Below, in pieces: positions 37,677 through 46,568 of a stretch of 64,000 nucleotides of DNA. The DNA comes from Maribacter caenipelagi. GTDB taxonomy: Bacteria; Bacteroidota; Bacteroidia; Flavobacteriales; Flavobacteriaceae. The stretch covers positions 496,001 to 560,000 of the forward strand of contig NZ_SNZW01000011.1 in the NCBI RefSeq assembly GCF_004364175.1, read 5' to 3'. Positions within the stretch are counted from its first letter, which is position 1, and each line of letters starts with the position of its first letter. The translations under genes were made by a program, and so were the position numbers. The notes below the pieces were generated by a model. It was not told where the DNA came from and did not search any database. It saw only the letters and a program-made list of their open reading frames with translations.

Positions 37677-39224
37677 TTAGTCTTGCCCACCTTTTCGTTG
37701 TGGCTTTCTTGGTGTTGGCCATTCTCCTTTTTTACCAGACCTTGGATTGATGCCCAAAACCGCTTTTTCACGAGATGTTTTTTCTGGGTCTTCACAAGCC
37801 ATGTAAGTAAGAATTGCAGTTAGTATGGCATTGTTTCTTACATCATCGAAAACAATTTTGTCATAGGTATCTAAATTGGTATGCCATGTGTAATTCCAAT
37901 AATCCCAACTAAGAGAACTTAGCGAAAATGCAGGTGCACCGGCAGCTACGAATGAGGCATAGTCAGACCCACCTCTACCAGGTGAACCGGGGAATGTAGT
38001 TTCTATTTCATTTTTATAAGTTTCAGGTACAGCTTCTAACCATCGACCTAAATAATCGTATGCATGAAGAAACCCTTGTCCCGACAAACGCACAACGCGA
38101 CCCGTACCGTTATCTTGGTTAAAAAGGGCTTGAACTCCGTCGACAATTTCTGGATGATCTTCAACAAAAGAGCTAGAACCGTTTAAGCCTTGTTCTTCGC
38201 TTCCCCAATGTCCAACTAAAATGGTTCTTTTTGGGTTTGGATATACTTTTTTCAGAATACGTGCGGCTTCTAGCATGGTAATGGTACCTGTACCATTATC
38301 GGTTGCTCCTGTGCCGCCATCCCAAGAATCGAAATGGGCAGAAAGTATTACATATTCATCGGGGAACTCGGTTCCCGGTATGGTGGCTATGGTATTGAAA
38401 GTGGGCACAACACCTAGGTCTTTAGATTCCGCTACAATTTTTATTTTGGTGTCCTCACCGTGCTCTACCATTCTGTATAACATTCCGTAGTCCTCCAAAG
38501 AAATATCTACTGCGGGAATTTTTTCGGTACCGGCACTGAAAATCTTATTGGCACCAAAACCTTCAGACCATCGCGATTGTGCAATACCTACGGCACCTGC
38601 TCTTTCAAATGCAGAATTGATGTTTCTACTCGTGTAGCCTGTATTGTTAATATTCTGTCTCCATATCTTTTCTATGGAATCACGCTCGGTTTTCATTTTT
38701 TCGAAGGATGCTTTTGTTGCATATTCTTCCCAGTTTTCATCTGGTCTTCCCGTAGGTTGCAACATGCTCACCATTACTATTTTTCCTTTTACATTAGGAA
38801 GCCATTTTACAAATGACAATGAATCTGTAAAACTTGGTAGTGTAATTAATGAGGCTGTAACCCCTTTTGAACTAGTACCGGGGTTCCATGCCAATTGAGT
38901 AGCGTGCAATGATGCTACACGAGGCGAAACCATATCTACATGGGTAATTCCTCTTTGCCATCCTTTCCACGTTCCCCATTGTTGGTTCTCGGCAGTAATT
39001 CCCCATTTTTTGTAGGTGTTGACCGCCCAATCATGGGCACTTTTCATTTCTGGTGTCCCCACCAATCGTGGTCCGTTCAGATCCATTAATTCGTAAGCTA
39101 ATTGCTCTAATTGGGAGTTTTCAATGCCTTCTTTTTCAATGGCTTTGACAATGTCTTCCGTAGTTTGGGAAAACATAAACGCGGTGCATAACAGGTATGC
39201 ACTAATGAGTAGTCCTTTTTTCAT
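37677..39224 (-). CDS. Secreted M28 metallopeptidase (carboxypeptidase Q-like)
   Basis: 515 residues from the ATG at 39224 (a TTG at 39230 is also in frame). The signal peptide ends MFSQ. Zinc ligands of the M28 fold are visible in SAHFDSWDGG (His299, Asp301), GATDNGTG (bridging Asp311) and HWGSEEQGLNG (Glu345/Glu346), with a PA domain inserted at about 110-260. It resembles plasma glutamate carboxypeptidase (CPQ). The C-terminal tail is basic and has no type IX sorting domain. It is convergent with the fusion gene and lies 57 nt after the SRPBCC gene. Confidence 0.87.
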   Translation of the reverse strand: MKKGLLISAYLLCTAFMFSQTTEDIVKAIEKEGIENSQLEQLAYELMDLNGPRLVGTPEMKSAHDWAVNTYKKWGITAENQQWGTWKGWQRGITHVDMVSPRVASLHATQLAWNPGTSSKGVTASLITLPSFTDSLSFVKWLPNVKGKIVMVSMLQPTGRPDENWEEYATKASFEKMKTERDSIEKIWRQNINNTGYTSRNINSAFERAGAVGIAQSRWSEGFGANKIFSAGTEKIPAVDISLEDYGMLYRMVEHGEDTKIKIVAESKDLGVVPTFNTIATIPGTEFPDEYVILSAHFDSWDGGTGATDNGTGTITMLEAARILKKVYPNPKRTILVGHWGSEEQGLNGSSSFVEDHPEIVDGVQALFNQDNGTGRVVRLSGQGFLHAYDYLGRWLEAVPETYKNEIETTFPGSPGRGGSDYASFVAAGAPAFSLSSLSWDYWNYTWHTNLDTYDKIVFDDVRNNAILTAILTYMACEDPEKTSREKAVLGINPRSGKKGEWPTPRKPQRKGGQD

Positions 39225-39287
39225 GTTCAAGTTAGTTCGTTCCTTGAACTAAGGTACTAATTTAATGACGGATGTACGATGTTAAAA

Positions 39288-39722
39288 CTATCTGGTCGCT
39301 AAGAATTTGACTAAGCTTTCTTTAATTAAATACTCCCAACCCGCAACACCACTTTCTCTTTTGAATTCGGGGATGTCTGTCGGGAAATCTTTTATGATTT
39401 TACTGGTAACCGTAAGCAGTGTCTGATGTTCTTTTTTAGAAAGTTCAAAGGTAGAGATACTCTCGCCCGGGTATTCATCAAACGTCCACCGATAGCTAAT
39501 TTTTGTGGGGATATCTACTTCCGTAATAACCCAATTGTGGGTGAAATTTCGTCCTTCATTCGTTATTAAAAAACGGGTTTTAAAAGATACTTCTGGCTTA
39601 AAATCGGGAATAGCATCAAAATACCATTGTCGCATTTGATTCACATCTGTCAATGCTTCCCATACTTGCTCCATGGACGCGTTAAAAAGCTGAGTAACAA
39701 TTATGGGTTCATTTTCTTTCAT
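39288..39722 (-). CDS. SRPBCC/AHSA1-domain protein
   Basis: 144 residues: one START-like helix-grip domain, with QLFNASMEQVWEALTDVNQM at the start, RQWYFDAIPDFKP, and a C-terminal long helix (GWEYLIKESLVKFLA). AHSA1-type proteins bind hydrophobic ligands or Hsp90-type chaperones. It follows the amidohydrolase gene by 6 nt, so the two are cotranscribed. Confidence 0.85.
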   Translation of the reverse strand: MKENEPIIVTQLFNASMEQVWEALTDVNQMRQWYFDAIPDFKPEVSFKTRFLITNEGRNFTHNWVITEVDIPTKISYRWTFDEYPGESISTFELSKKEHQTLLTVTSKIIKDFPTDIPEFKRESGVAGWEYLIKESLVKFLATR

Positions 39723-39728
39723 AAATCT

Positions 39729-41021
39729 TTACTTAAGCTTTTTGTCTAATGCTAAAATGGTCTGCAATAATACATTGGCCCCATTTGCCATGTCAATCGC
39801 AGAAGTATATTCTTTTGGCGAATGACTAATGCCATTTTTGCTGGGAACGAATATCATTCCTGTAGGCGCTATAAGTGCCATGTCTTGGGCATCATGACCA
39901 GCGCCACTTGGCATTGATTTGTAACTCAATTCAAGTGATTGAACACTTTTTTCAATTGCAGATTGTATGGTTGAATCCATGATAGCTGGATCGGCTGTGG
40001 TATCCAGTTTTTTAAAGATGATTTCTACTCCCGATTCAGCACTAATTTCTTCTGCTCTTTTTTCGATAGCAGTATACACCTTTTCAATAACCTCAGAAGA
40101 TATATCTCTAATTTCAAGACTGGTCACAACATAACCAGGTATTACATTGGGTGCGCCTGGTTCTGCAGATATTCTACCAACTGTAGCAACTTGCGCGCCA
40201 TCGAAACTTGTGGCAACTTCATTAACTGCCAGGATGAATTTTGAGGCTGCTAAAAGCGCATCTTTTCTTGCATTCATTGGTGTTGTGCCCGCATGGTTTG
40301 CAAATCCATTGAATTCAACATCCCACCATTTTAGTCCAACAATACCCTGTACTATACCAATCTCTAAATTTTCTTTTTCAAGAGTACCACCTTGTTCAAT
40401 ATGTAGTTCTAAAAACGCAGCGACATCCCCTTTTTTACGAGCAACTTCTGCAAGTCTGGTGGTATCTCCACCTAATCGCATCATACCTTCGCCAATAGTG
40501 TACCCTGTAGAATTTTTTACACCAAAAGCACTTTCTTTTAAATGGCCGGCGATTGCTCTACTACCTACAACACCACCTTCTTCATTAGAGAAGATTATAA
40601 TTTCTAATGGATGTTTCGTTTTAACATTGTTTTCATCAAGCACCTTAAGAACTTCTAATGAAGCCATACTGCCAACACAGCCATCATAATTGCCGCCCTG
40701 GGGAACACGGTCAATATGTGAGCCAAATGAAATCGGTTTCATATTTGGTTTTGTCCCTTTTCGTGTACCAATTACATTGCCTGCATAATCGATATGGGTT
40801 TCAATATCAATAGCTTTTAATTGCTTAATAACCCACTGCTGGGCTGCAATATCGGCATCGCTAAAAGCAACGCGTTCGGTTTCGCCATTTTCTTGAATGC
40901 CAAACTGGGCAAGATCCGTAATTCGTTCTTCTAATCGGTCTTGATTTACCGAGATTTGAGCGATACATAATAAAGGGCTAACAATTAAAAGTATAGCAAT
41001 TATATTCTTATATTTTTTCAT
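39729..41021 (-). CDS. M20-family amidohydrolase (N-carbamoyl-amino-acid hydrolase/allantoate type), exported
   Basis: 430 residues with an N-terminal signal (1-22, ending LLCIAQ). It has the M20 two-zinc set: GSHIDRVPQGGNYDG, SNEEGGVVGSRAIAG, LELHIEQGG and GAGHDAQDMA. Together these match the hydantoinase/carbamoylase branch (allantoate amidohydrolase, N-carbamoyl-L-amino acid hydrolase). A periplasmic location is unusual for that branch but common for its Bacteroidota relatives. It leads a two-gene operon with the SRPBCC gene. Confidence 0.87.
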   Translation of the reverse strand: MKKYKNIIAILLIVSPLLCIAQISVNQDRLEERITDLAQFGIQENGETERVAFSDADIAAQQWVIKQLKAIDIETHIDYAGNVIGTRKGTKPNMKPISFGSHIDRVPQGGNYDGCVGSMASLEVLKVLDENNVKTKHPLEIIIFSNEEGGVVGSRAIAGHLKESAFGVKNSTGYTIGEGMMRLGGDTTRLAEVARKKGDVAAFLELHIEQGGTLEKENLEIGIVQGIVGLKWWDVEFNGFANHAGTTPMNARKDALLAASKFILAVNEVATSFDGAQVATVGRISAEPGAPNVIPGYVVTSLEIRDISSEVIEKVYTAIEKRAEEISAESGVEIIFKKLDTTADPAIMDSTIQSAIEKSVQSLELSYKSMPSGAGHDAQDMALIAPTGMIFVPSKNGISHSPKEYTSAIDMANGANVLLQTILALDKKLK

Positions 41022-41089
41022 GATCCTTTATGGTAAAGTGTTTGTATTACTCTGCAAATATTCCAAAAATAGGTAAGCTAGAATTATAG

Positions 41090-41133
41090 ATTATTAAGTG
41101 TATACTGTTGATATGTAGTATACACTTAATAAT
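41090..41133. repeat. Perfect 16-bp inverted repeat
   Basis: ATTATTAAGTGTATAC (41090-41105) and its exact complement (41118-41133) flank a 12-nt loop. It lies after the YjdI-CDGSH gene and before the M20 gene. It is AT-rich with no run of U, so it is a poor terminator and could be a protein-binding palindrome. Confidence 0.6.
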
Positions 41134-41156
41134 TTATGTTTTAGACTTATAAATGA

Positions 41157-41591
41157 TTAACCTATAAATTCTATTTTTCTATGTGATCCATCGCAAAATG
41201 GTTTGTTTTCTGAAACACCGCAACGACAAAAACCAGTGGTTCCTTCTTTTGTTACAATTTCGCCCGTTGCTAATTGAATTTGTAAGTTCCCTTTAATTTT
41301 TAGCGGTCCGTTATTTGCCACAATAATATCTGTAACACATTGGTCTTTTGATTCGTTTTCTTCCATTATTTCGTTTTTTATATAATAAGTTAATGCACCC
41401 GACGGGCACTCGTTAATTTGTTTTTTTAAAGCTGCTGTCTCTGTAGTTTCGGGAGTAATCCAAGGTCTTTTGTTTGGGTCGTAAACCTCTGGCAGCATGT
41501 GAATACATACCTTGGCATGAATACACTTTTGTGGTTTCCAAACCACTACTAGTTCACCGTTAGAATATTCTTTAATTATTTCTTTATCCAT
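41157..41591 (-). CDS. YjdI-like 4Fe-4S protein fused to CDGSH iron-sulfur domain
   Basis: 144 residues from the ATG at 41591. The N-terminal 75 residues match the YjdI mono-cluster family (WKPQKCIHAKVCIHML, then INECPSGALTYY, supplying four cysteines). The C-terminal 40 residues are a CDGSH domain: FCRCGVSENKPFCDGSH, three Cys and one His that bind a labile 2Fe-2S cluster. It should be a cytoplasmic redox or cluster-transfer protein. The gene directly follows a GNAT gene, as yjdI neighbours yjdJ in Escherichia coli. Confidence 0.85.
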   Translation of the reverse strand: MDKEIIKEYSNGELVVVWKPQKCIHAKVCIHMLPEVYDPNKRPWITPETTETAALKKQINECPSGALTYYIKNEIMEENESKDQCVTDIIVANNGPLKIKGNLQIQLATGEIVTKEGTTGFCRCGVSENKPFCDGSHRKIEFIG

Positions 41592-41594
41592 CAC

Positions 41595-41891
41595 TTAGTC
41601 TCCGATATTAATACCTTTCATTACCAGTTTTTTCCATTCTGGATGTCTTTTTAAATATAGTGCAACAAAAGGGCAAAGGGGAATCAAGGCTAAATTCTTT
41701 TTCTCAATATCTTCTAAGACTTTAAGAACAAGTGCAGAACCGATACCTTTACCTTCCATAGATTTTGGAACTTCTGTATGGGTCAAATAGATTTTGTCTT
41801 GCGCCTTTATGTATTCAATATATGCAGTCGAACCATCTATGATTGCTTCATATCTCTTTTTTAATGCAACATCTACTAAATTCAAATTCAT
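41595..41891 (-). CDS. Small GNAT acetyltransferase (YjdJ-like)
   Basis: 98 residues of the minimal GNAT type (Gcn5-related, 'GNAT_2'). The acetyl-CoA loop is GKGIGSALVLKVLEDI and the family ending is LIPLCPFVALYLKRHPEW. Its substrate is unknown. Its stop lies 3 nt before the iron-sulfur gene's start, and E. coli yjdJ lies next to yjdI, so a functional link is likely. Confidence 0.85.
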   Translation of the reverse strand: MNLNLVDVALKKRYEAIIDGSTAYIEYIKAQDKIYLTHTEVPKSMEGKGIGSALVLKVLEDIEKKNLALIPLCPFVALYLKRHPEWKKLVMKGINIGD

Positions 41892-42087
41892 TGTAGTTCC
41901 ATTTTAGGAGGTTTTAAGGTAGTTAAAAAATGCTTCTTTTAAGGGCTATGGCACTAACGAATTATTAAATAATAATATTGACTTTCTATATGGTAGTTTA
42001 TAAAGTCCATTTTATAATACGAATCGCAGGTTGTATATTTATTGCCCTAGAAAATGACTTGACTCAAAAGTGTAATAGAATAAATTA

Positions 42088-42723
42088 ATGAAGAAGGAAT
42101 TAAATATTAAGGAATGGAATAGAGCAGGTCATTTCAAGTTTTTTTCACAGTTCAGCGAGCCTTTTCATGGGGTAACCGTAAAAGTAAATTGTTCTAATGC
42201 TTATGATTATGCAAAACAATCTGGCAACTCATTTTTCTTGATTTATTTACACAGAACTTTAAAGGCTGCCAATACTATAACCCCGTTTAAATATCGAATT
42301 GAAGATGGTAAGGTATTCGAATATGATTATGTACATGCATCACCTACCATCGGTAGAGAAAACGGAACATTCGGTTTTTCTTATATTGAATATAAGGAGT
42401 CATTTCATGAGTTTAGAGATGCTGCTAATAAAGTGATTGAGGAGGTTAAGATGTCAACGGGACTAGAATTGCCTGAATGCGGTGTCAACGTTTTACATTG
42501 TTCAAGTATGCCATGGCTCGATTTCACATCGGTTTCTCATGCACGACATTTTGAATTTGCAGATAGCTGCCCAAAAATTTCATATGGTAAAATGACGGGT
42601 GAAGGTGAACATAGATCTATGCCAGTATCAATTCATGTGCATCATGCTTTAATGGATGGGTATGAAGTTGGTTTGTTCGTAGCCGAATTTCAACGATTAA
42701 TGTCATTGAATGGTGACGTTTAA
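42088..42723 (+). CDS. Chloramphenicol acetyltransferase-like protein
   Basis: 211 residues of the CAT/BAHD trimeric fold. The catalytic histidine motif is HVHHALMDGYEVG (HHxxxDG) near residue 193. Other family blocks are NIKEWNRAGHFKFFSQF at the start and GENGTFGFSYIEYKESF-like text in the middle. Most chromosomal members of this group in Bacteroidota have not been shown to give resistance; a metabolic acyl acceptor is as likely. It stands alone. Confidence 0.85.
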   Translation: MKKELNIKEWNRAGHFKFFSQFSEPFHGVTVKVNCSNAYDYAKQSGNSFFLIYLHRTLKAANTITPFKYRIEDGKVFEYDYVHASPTIGRENGTFGFSYIEYKESFHEFRDAANKVIEEVKMSTGLELPECGVNVLHCSSMPWLDFTSVSHARHFEFADSCPKISYGKMTGEGEHRSMPVSIHVHHALMDGYEVGLFVAEFQRLMSLNGDV

Positions 42724-42751
42724 ATTGAAAATTAAGTAATGTGGTGGTAGA

Positions 42752-44254
42752 TTATATTTGAGGTGCTATTTGCTCATTTGTTGCCGTTTTAAAACTTAAG
42801 ATGAACTCCGTGCCCTTATTTATCTCACTTTTACAGCTTATTGTACCACCGTTCATTTTTACGAAATCTTTAGCTATCATTAAACCGAATCCGGTTCCTT
42901 TTTCGCCAATTGTACCTTCCCTAACAGTTGGGCCGCTATTGTTTTCAGATATATTTTGCCAATCGTTATTCATTCCCAATCCAAAATCCTTTACTCCTAT
43001 TTCAACGATATCAGATGTGCATTTAGAGGACAATATTATTTTTTGACCTTTCTTGCTGAATTTTATAGCGTTAGAGGTCAGATTACGAAGAATGACCTTT
43101 AACATATTTTCATCAATAAGGAGTTCTCGACAAGAAATTGCCAATTCTATGTCTATACCCTTATCATCGGCCATTCTTTTAAACTCCTTTTTTATGGAAG
43201 TGAACAGTATTTCTAAGTCGCATAATTTTTTGTCTAAAGTGACACCTTCTAGTTGATTATAAGACCAATCAAGCAATACATTAACCATAGAAATTCTATC
43301 GGTTACTTCGTTTTTTAATTTTTTTGTAATCTCTTTTAGTTCACTTTCTTCCAACTGACTTTCAATCATTTCTACGATAGCACCAACATTATTTAGCGGT
43401 CCTCTTACATCGTGGGTGAGTAGAGAGAATAATTTATTTTTAAGCTTATTTACTTTTTCAAGTTCCTCGTTTTTATATTCTAAATCTTGCTTTGCTATTT
43501 GTAAATGTTTGGTTTTTTTTTCAACTTCTGTAGTAAGTTTATTATTTGCCTCTACTTGAATTTTTATAGTATTATCTTCAATAGATTTGTACTTGTAGCC
43601 AACCAAAATAGAGAATAGAATTAATTGAAAAGTCACAAGAATTGAAGTTAGTAATACAACAATGCCAACATCTACATTATAAAATTTCTGTGAAAACCAT
43701 GCAACTACATAAAGAATTGAAGCGAGCAGGTAAGGTGTATAAGAATACAGATAATACTTATTGAACTTTTCAGCATTGTATAACCATATTCCTGAGAATA
43801 AACTAAAAAGTGCTGTTGATAAGGCTGTAATGGCAGCTAACATTACTAGAGAACTGTTTAACCATTCAATTTTAGTTATTATATTATTTAGAATGTGTAA
43901 TACAGGTAAGCAAACTATAATTATGACAAAGAATTTATATATTCTAGCTAAGGTCTTATGGCTATTTCGAGAAATGTTCAGGTAGCTTTTGGTAAACATT
44001 AAAAGCCCAAAAGTTGATATCATTGCTGTGGTAAGAGTAGCTTTATTAGAAATGAATATTATCTGATCATTATGAGAACCTTTAATAACAAGAGATAAAC
44101 TCCAGTGTAAAGTCAATCCGAAAATTAGAATAAAATAATACAGTGTAATTTTATGTCTTAAAACAAGAAATGACAATAGGTGGTATATGCCAAAAACGCC
44201 AAAAATAGACGTAAAGACAATCGTTGTTAAATACCTAAAATCAATAATCTCCAT
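42752..44254 (-). CDS. Membrane sensor histidine kinase
   Basis: 500 residues. Seven hydrophobic segments fill residues 8-220, a coiled coil follows (225-270), then the HisKA domain with phospho-acceptor His281 in LLTHDVRGPLNN, and a HATPase domain with the N-box (LRNLTSNAIKF), GLGM and GTGFGLMIAKDFV. No PAS or receiver domain and no response regulator gene nearby, so its partner is elsewhere. The input is likely sensed within the membrane part. It is convergent with the CAT-like gene. Confidence 0.92.
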   Translation of the reverse strand: MEIIDFRYLTTIVFTSIFGVFGIYHLLSFLVLRHKITLYYFILIFGLTLHWSLSLVIKGSHNDQIIFISNKATLTTAMISTFGLLMFTKSYLNISRNSHKTLARIYKFFVIIIVCLPVLHILNNIITKIEWLNSSLVMLAAITALSTALFSLFSGIWLYNAEKFNKYYLYSYTPYLLASILYVVAWFSQKFYNVDVGIVVLLTSILVTFQLILFSILVGYKYKSIEDNTIKIQVEANNKLTTEVEKKTKHLQIAKQDLEYKNEELEKVNKLKNKLFSLLTHDVRGPLNNVGAIVEMIESQLEESELKEITKKLKNEVTDRISMVNVLLDWSYNQLEGVTLDKKLCDLEILFTSIKKEFKRMADDKGIDIELAISCRELLIDENMLKVILRNLTSNAIKFSKKGQKIILSSKCTSDIVEIGVKDFGLGMNNDWQNISENNSGPTVREGTIGEKGTGFGLMIAKDFVKMNGGTISCKSEINKGTEFILSFKTATNEQIAPQI

Positions 44255-44462
44255 ACTTAAGTTATAAGTTTGTAAGTGGCGAGATTTGAATCTGAAATGT
44301 CCTTTATTATCTCTGCTCTCTGAATTTAGAATTTTTTATTGAGAATCAGCCAATGTTAGGTAAGCTTCTTTTTATATAAGTATTAAAATCATATTTCTAT
44401 TTTGTAAGATGCGATATTGGTTTAAGATTGAATAATTTGCGAAAGATTTTAATCATATTAGA

Positions 44463-45149
44463 ATGGTAAGCTTAGAAGAACAACTTAAAAACCCCGTCTG
44501 GTACTCCTTAAATGAAACACATAAAAAATTTGGTGTTGAATATGACGGAGTGCGATTTTATAATCAAGAGGTATGCACTTTTGGGTCTTTTTTTGATGAA
44601 GCAAAAACTAAAAAAGCTTCTGATAAATATATAAAAACGACAGATAGTTTCTTCTTCGTTTCAGAGAGTCAAACCCCAATTATAGATGACACTAAAATTA
44701 TTTTAGAGAAGAAAATTGATGGTTGCCAAATGGTATTGAATCAACTGTCGGAGGTTTTAATCACAGAAGATATTGTCTTGCTGACCGATGAATATATTGA
44801 TGAGGTGTACGATTTGATTTGGTTAGTAATGCCTGGATATTATCGTAGAAGAACATTTGAAATGGGTAACTATTACGGAATTTTTAAAGATGGAAAACTA
44901 GTTTCATTAACAGGTCAGCGAATGCAAACGAACCTTTTTATAGAAGTAAGTGCTGTTGTTACTCACCCTGATTATACTAGAAAAGGACTAGCTAAGCAAC
45001 TCATCGCTCATACTACAAAAGAAATTCTAAAAGTAAATAAAACGCCTATTCTACATACCAATAAAGGCAACTTGGCTATACCGCTTTACGAGAAATTAGG
45101 ATACAAGTTAACCAGAGATATGAACTGGTGGACGTATCGTAAAAAATAG
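44463..45149 (+). CDS. GNAT-family acetyltransferase
   Basis: 228 residues. The N-terminal 100 residues are of unknown fold; the C-terminal part is a GNAT domain of the FR47-like type, with FIEVSAVVTHPDYTRKGLAK and QLIAHTTKEILKVNKTPILH and the ending VPLYEKLGYKL-like block. The substrate is unknown. It is a single gene. Confidence 0.85.
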   Translation: MVSLEEQLKNPVWYSLNETHKKFGVEYDGVRFYNQEVCTFGSFFDEAKTKKASDKYIKTTDSFFFVSESQTPIIDDTKIILEKKIDGCQMVLNQLSEVLITEDIVLLTDEYIDEVYDLIWLVMPGYYRRRTFEMGNYYGIFKDGKLVSLTGQRMQTNLFIEVSAVVTHPDYTRKGLAKQLIAHTTKEILKVNKTPILHTNKGNLAIPLYEKLGYKLTRDMNWWTYRKK

Positions 45150-45224
45150 TATGACAAATTCTACATATTGTCGGTTTTGTTAGTTATTTATGCCCTTCAA
45201 TGTATTGATGATAATTTCAATTAT

Positions 45225-45260
45225 TCCAATGCCTGTTTTTAAAGTTAAACAAGCATTGGA
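45225..45260. terminator. Weak hairpin between convergent genes
   Basis: TCCAATGCCTGTTT (45225-45238) pairs with AAACAAGCATTGGA (45247-45260) except at one position. It lies between the GNAT and the secreted esterase gene, but there is little T after it. Confidence 0.35.
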
Positions 45261-45291
45261 TAGTATTGACAATTTTGAAAATTCGTATGTT

Positions 45292-46242
45292 TTATTTTGA
45301 GTTCTTCACTGTGTTGGCTTCGAGAAACTTGTTGACTTCAAGCCAATACATAAATGAATCGAACCAACGGTTACTTGTTCGACCTGGATTTCCTAGACCA
45401 AAACCGTGTCCACCATTTTGGTAGAGGTGAAACTCAACCGGTATTCCTGCGTTGTGCCAAGATTCAATCACTCCATTTTGCCCTCTAAAAAGAAAATCAT
45501 CTGTAGCGATAACGTTGAACATGGGCGGAGCATCTTTAGGTACATCTACAGGCCCCATGCCACCATAAATTGGACCAATAAAAGCCATCTTCATGGTTTT
45601 AGAATTTAGTGTAGAATGCATGGTTAGTCCAGCTCCGGCAGAAAAGCCTATCATACCAATTCTATCAATATCCACTCCCCAGTCATCAGCTCGGTCTACT
45701 ATCATAGCATAGGCCGCTTCTGCATCTTCCAACTGATTGGATAAATCTCGTTGTGGAGGGCTTGGTGGCGTGGTATTGTCGGAGGTTTTTGATGGTGCAG
45801 TTCGTGGACGATTCATAAAAGTAGTGAAGTCATCAAGTGATTCTGCGGTGGGATGAAGCCGGTATTTTAAAACAAAGGCTGCGATACCTTTTTCTGCCAA
45901 TGCTTCGGCTACTTCCCATCCTTCGTTACCCATGGAAAGCCACATAAACCCTCCTCCGGGTGTTACAATGACTGCTGTGCCGTTGGCTTTTTCTGGATCA
46001 GGTAAGAATGGAGTAAGTGTTGCGTTCGTTATATTTCTTGCCATAGGATCACCCCATTGTTTAAACCAAGTCTCAGAAGCAGGTTGATTTTCAACACCAC
46101 CAGTGTTCAAAGGAATGGCATTAGGTTCATCAGGGGCTTCAAGTGGATATATTGTCCCATCTTGGGCAATTGTAATTGAAGTTAAAAATACTGTTGCGAT
46201 TAAAATGAAGCTTTTAATAAGCTTTAAGTGAGTTGTTTTCAT
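45292..46242 (-). CDS. Secreted alpha/beta hydrolase (acetyl-xylan-esterase/BD-FAE-like)
   Basis: 316 residues with a signal peptide (1-26, ending TIAQ). The fold shows the oxyanion segment VTPGGGFMWLS, the nucleophile elbow GFSAGAGL, the acid in NVIATDDFLF and the histidine in YQNGGHGFGLG. This is the pattern of the bifunctional carbohydrate-esterase/feruloyl-esterase and acetyl-xylan-esterase-like hydrolases found in polysaccharide-degrading Bacteroidota. There are no other glycan genes near it, so the substrate is uncertain. Confidence 0.85.
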   Translation of the reverse strand: MKTTHLKLIKSFILIATVFLTSITIAQDGTIYPLEAPDEPNAIPLNTGGVENQPASETWFKQWGDPMARNITNATLTPFLPDPEKANGTAVIVTPGGGFMWLSMGNEGWEVAEALAEKGIAAFVLKYRLHPTAESLDDFTTFMNRPRTAPSKTSDNTTPPSPPQRDLSNQLEDAEAAYAMIVDRADDWGVDIDRIGMIGFSAGAGLTMHSTLNSKTMKMAFIGPIYGGMGPVDVPKDAPPMFNVIATDDFLFRGQNGVIESWHNAGIPVEFHLYQNGGHGFGLGNPGRTSNRWFDSFMYWLEVNKFLEANTVKNSK

Positions 46243-46420
46243 AATAAAGTGTTTTTCTTACACTTAAATATAAATGATATTTGCGATATTCTAAAATTTA
46301 TTTCCATTTTATGGCGGGTTGAAATTAATTTTCTAAGGGTATTGCCTTTTAAAGGATATTTTTATGTTGAATTTATTTTTTTATTTGATATATAATAAAT
46401 GTATGTTACTGATAGATAAA

Positions 46421-46470
46421 ATTATAAACGTTTATAAACGACTGTAAACGATAACAAACGACAGTAAATG
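46421..46470. repeat. Five 10-bp phased repeats with TAAACG core
   Basis: Five consecutive decamers in exact register: ATTATAAACG, TTTATAAACG, ACTGTAAACG, ATAACAAACG and ACAGTAAATG. The core nnnnTAAACG recurs every 10 bp, one helical turn. They end 33 bp before the promoter-like TAGGTTTG of the ssb gene. Confidence 0.6.
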
Positions 46471-46502
46471 TTTGTGTACCGATTAATCTTTCAATGCTGT
46501 TC

Positions 46503-46510
46503 TAGGTTTG
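46503..46510 (+). promoter_or_regulatory. Promoter -7 element of ssb
   Basis: TAGGTTTG matches TAnnTTTG and lies 58 nt before the ssb ATG. A TTTG at 46471-46474 precedes it but at 28 nt, longer than usual for the -33 element, so an activator bound at the phased repeats would fit. Confidence 0.45.
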
Positions 46511-46568
46511 CAGTGTCGAGTCGTAATGACTTGATAGTATGAACTGTTAAACCATAAAAATTAGAAAG

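Noticed and set aside
40147..40689. 180-residue ORF opposite the M20 amidohydrolase
   Set aside because: The minus-strand gene carries the complete metal-ligand set; this frame has no domain.
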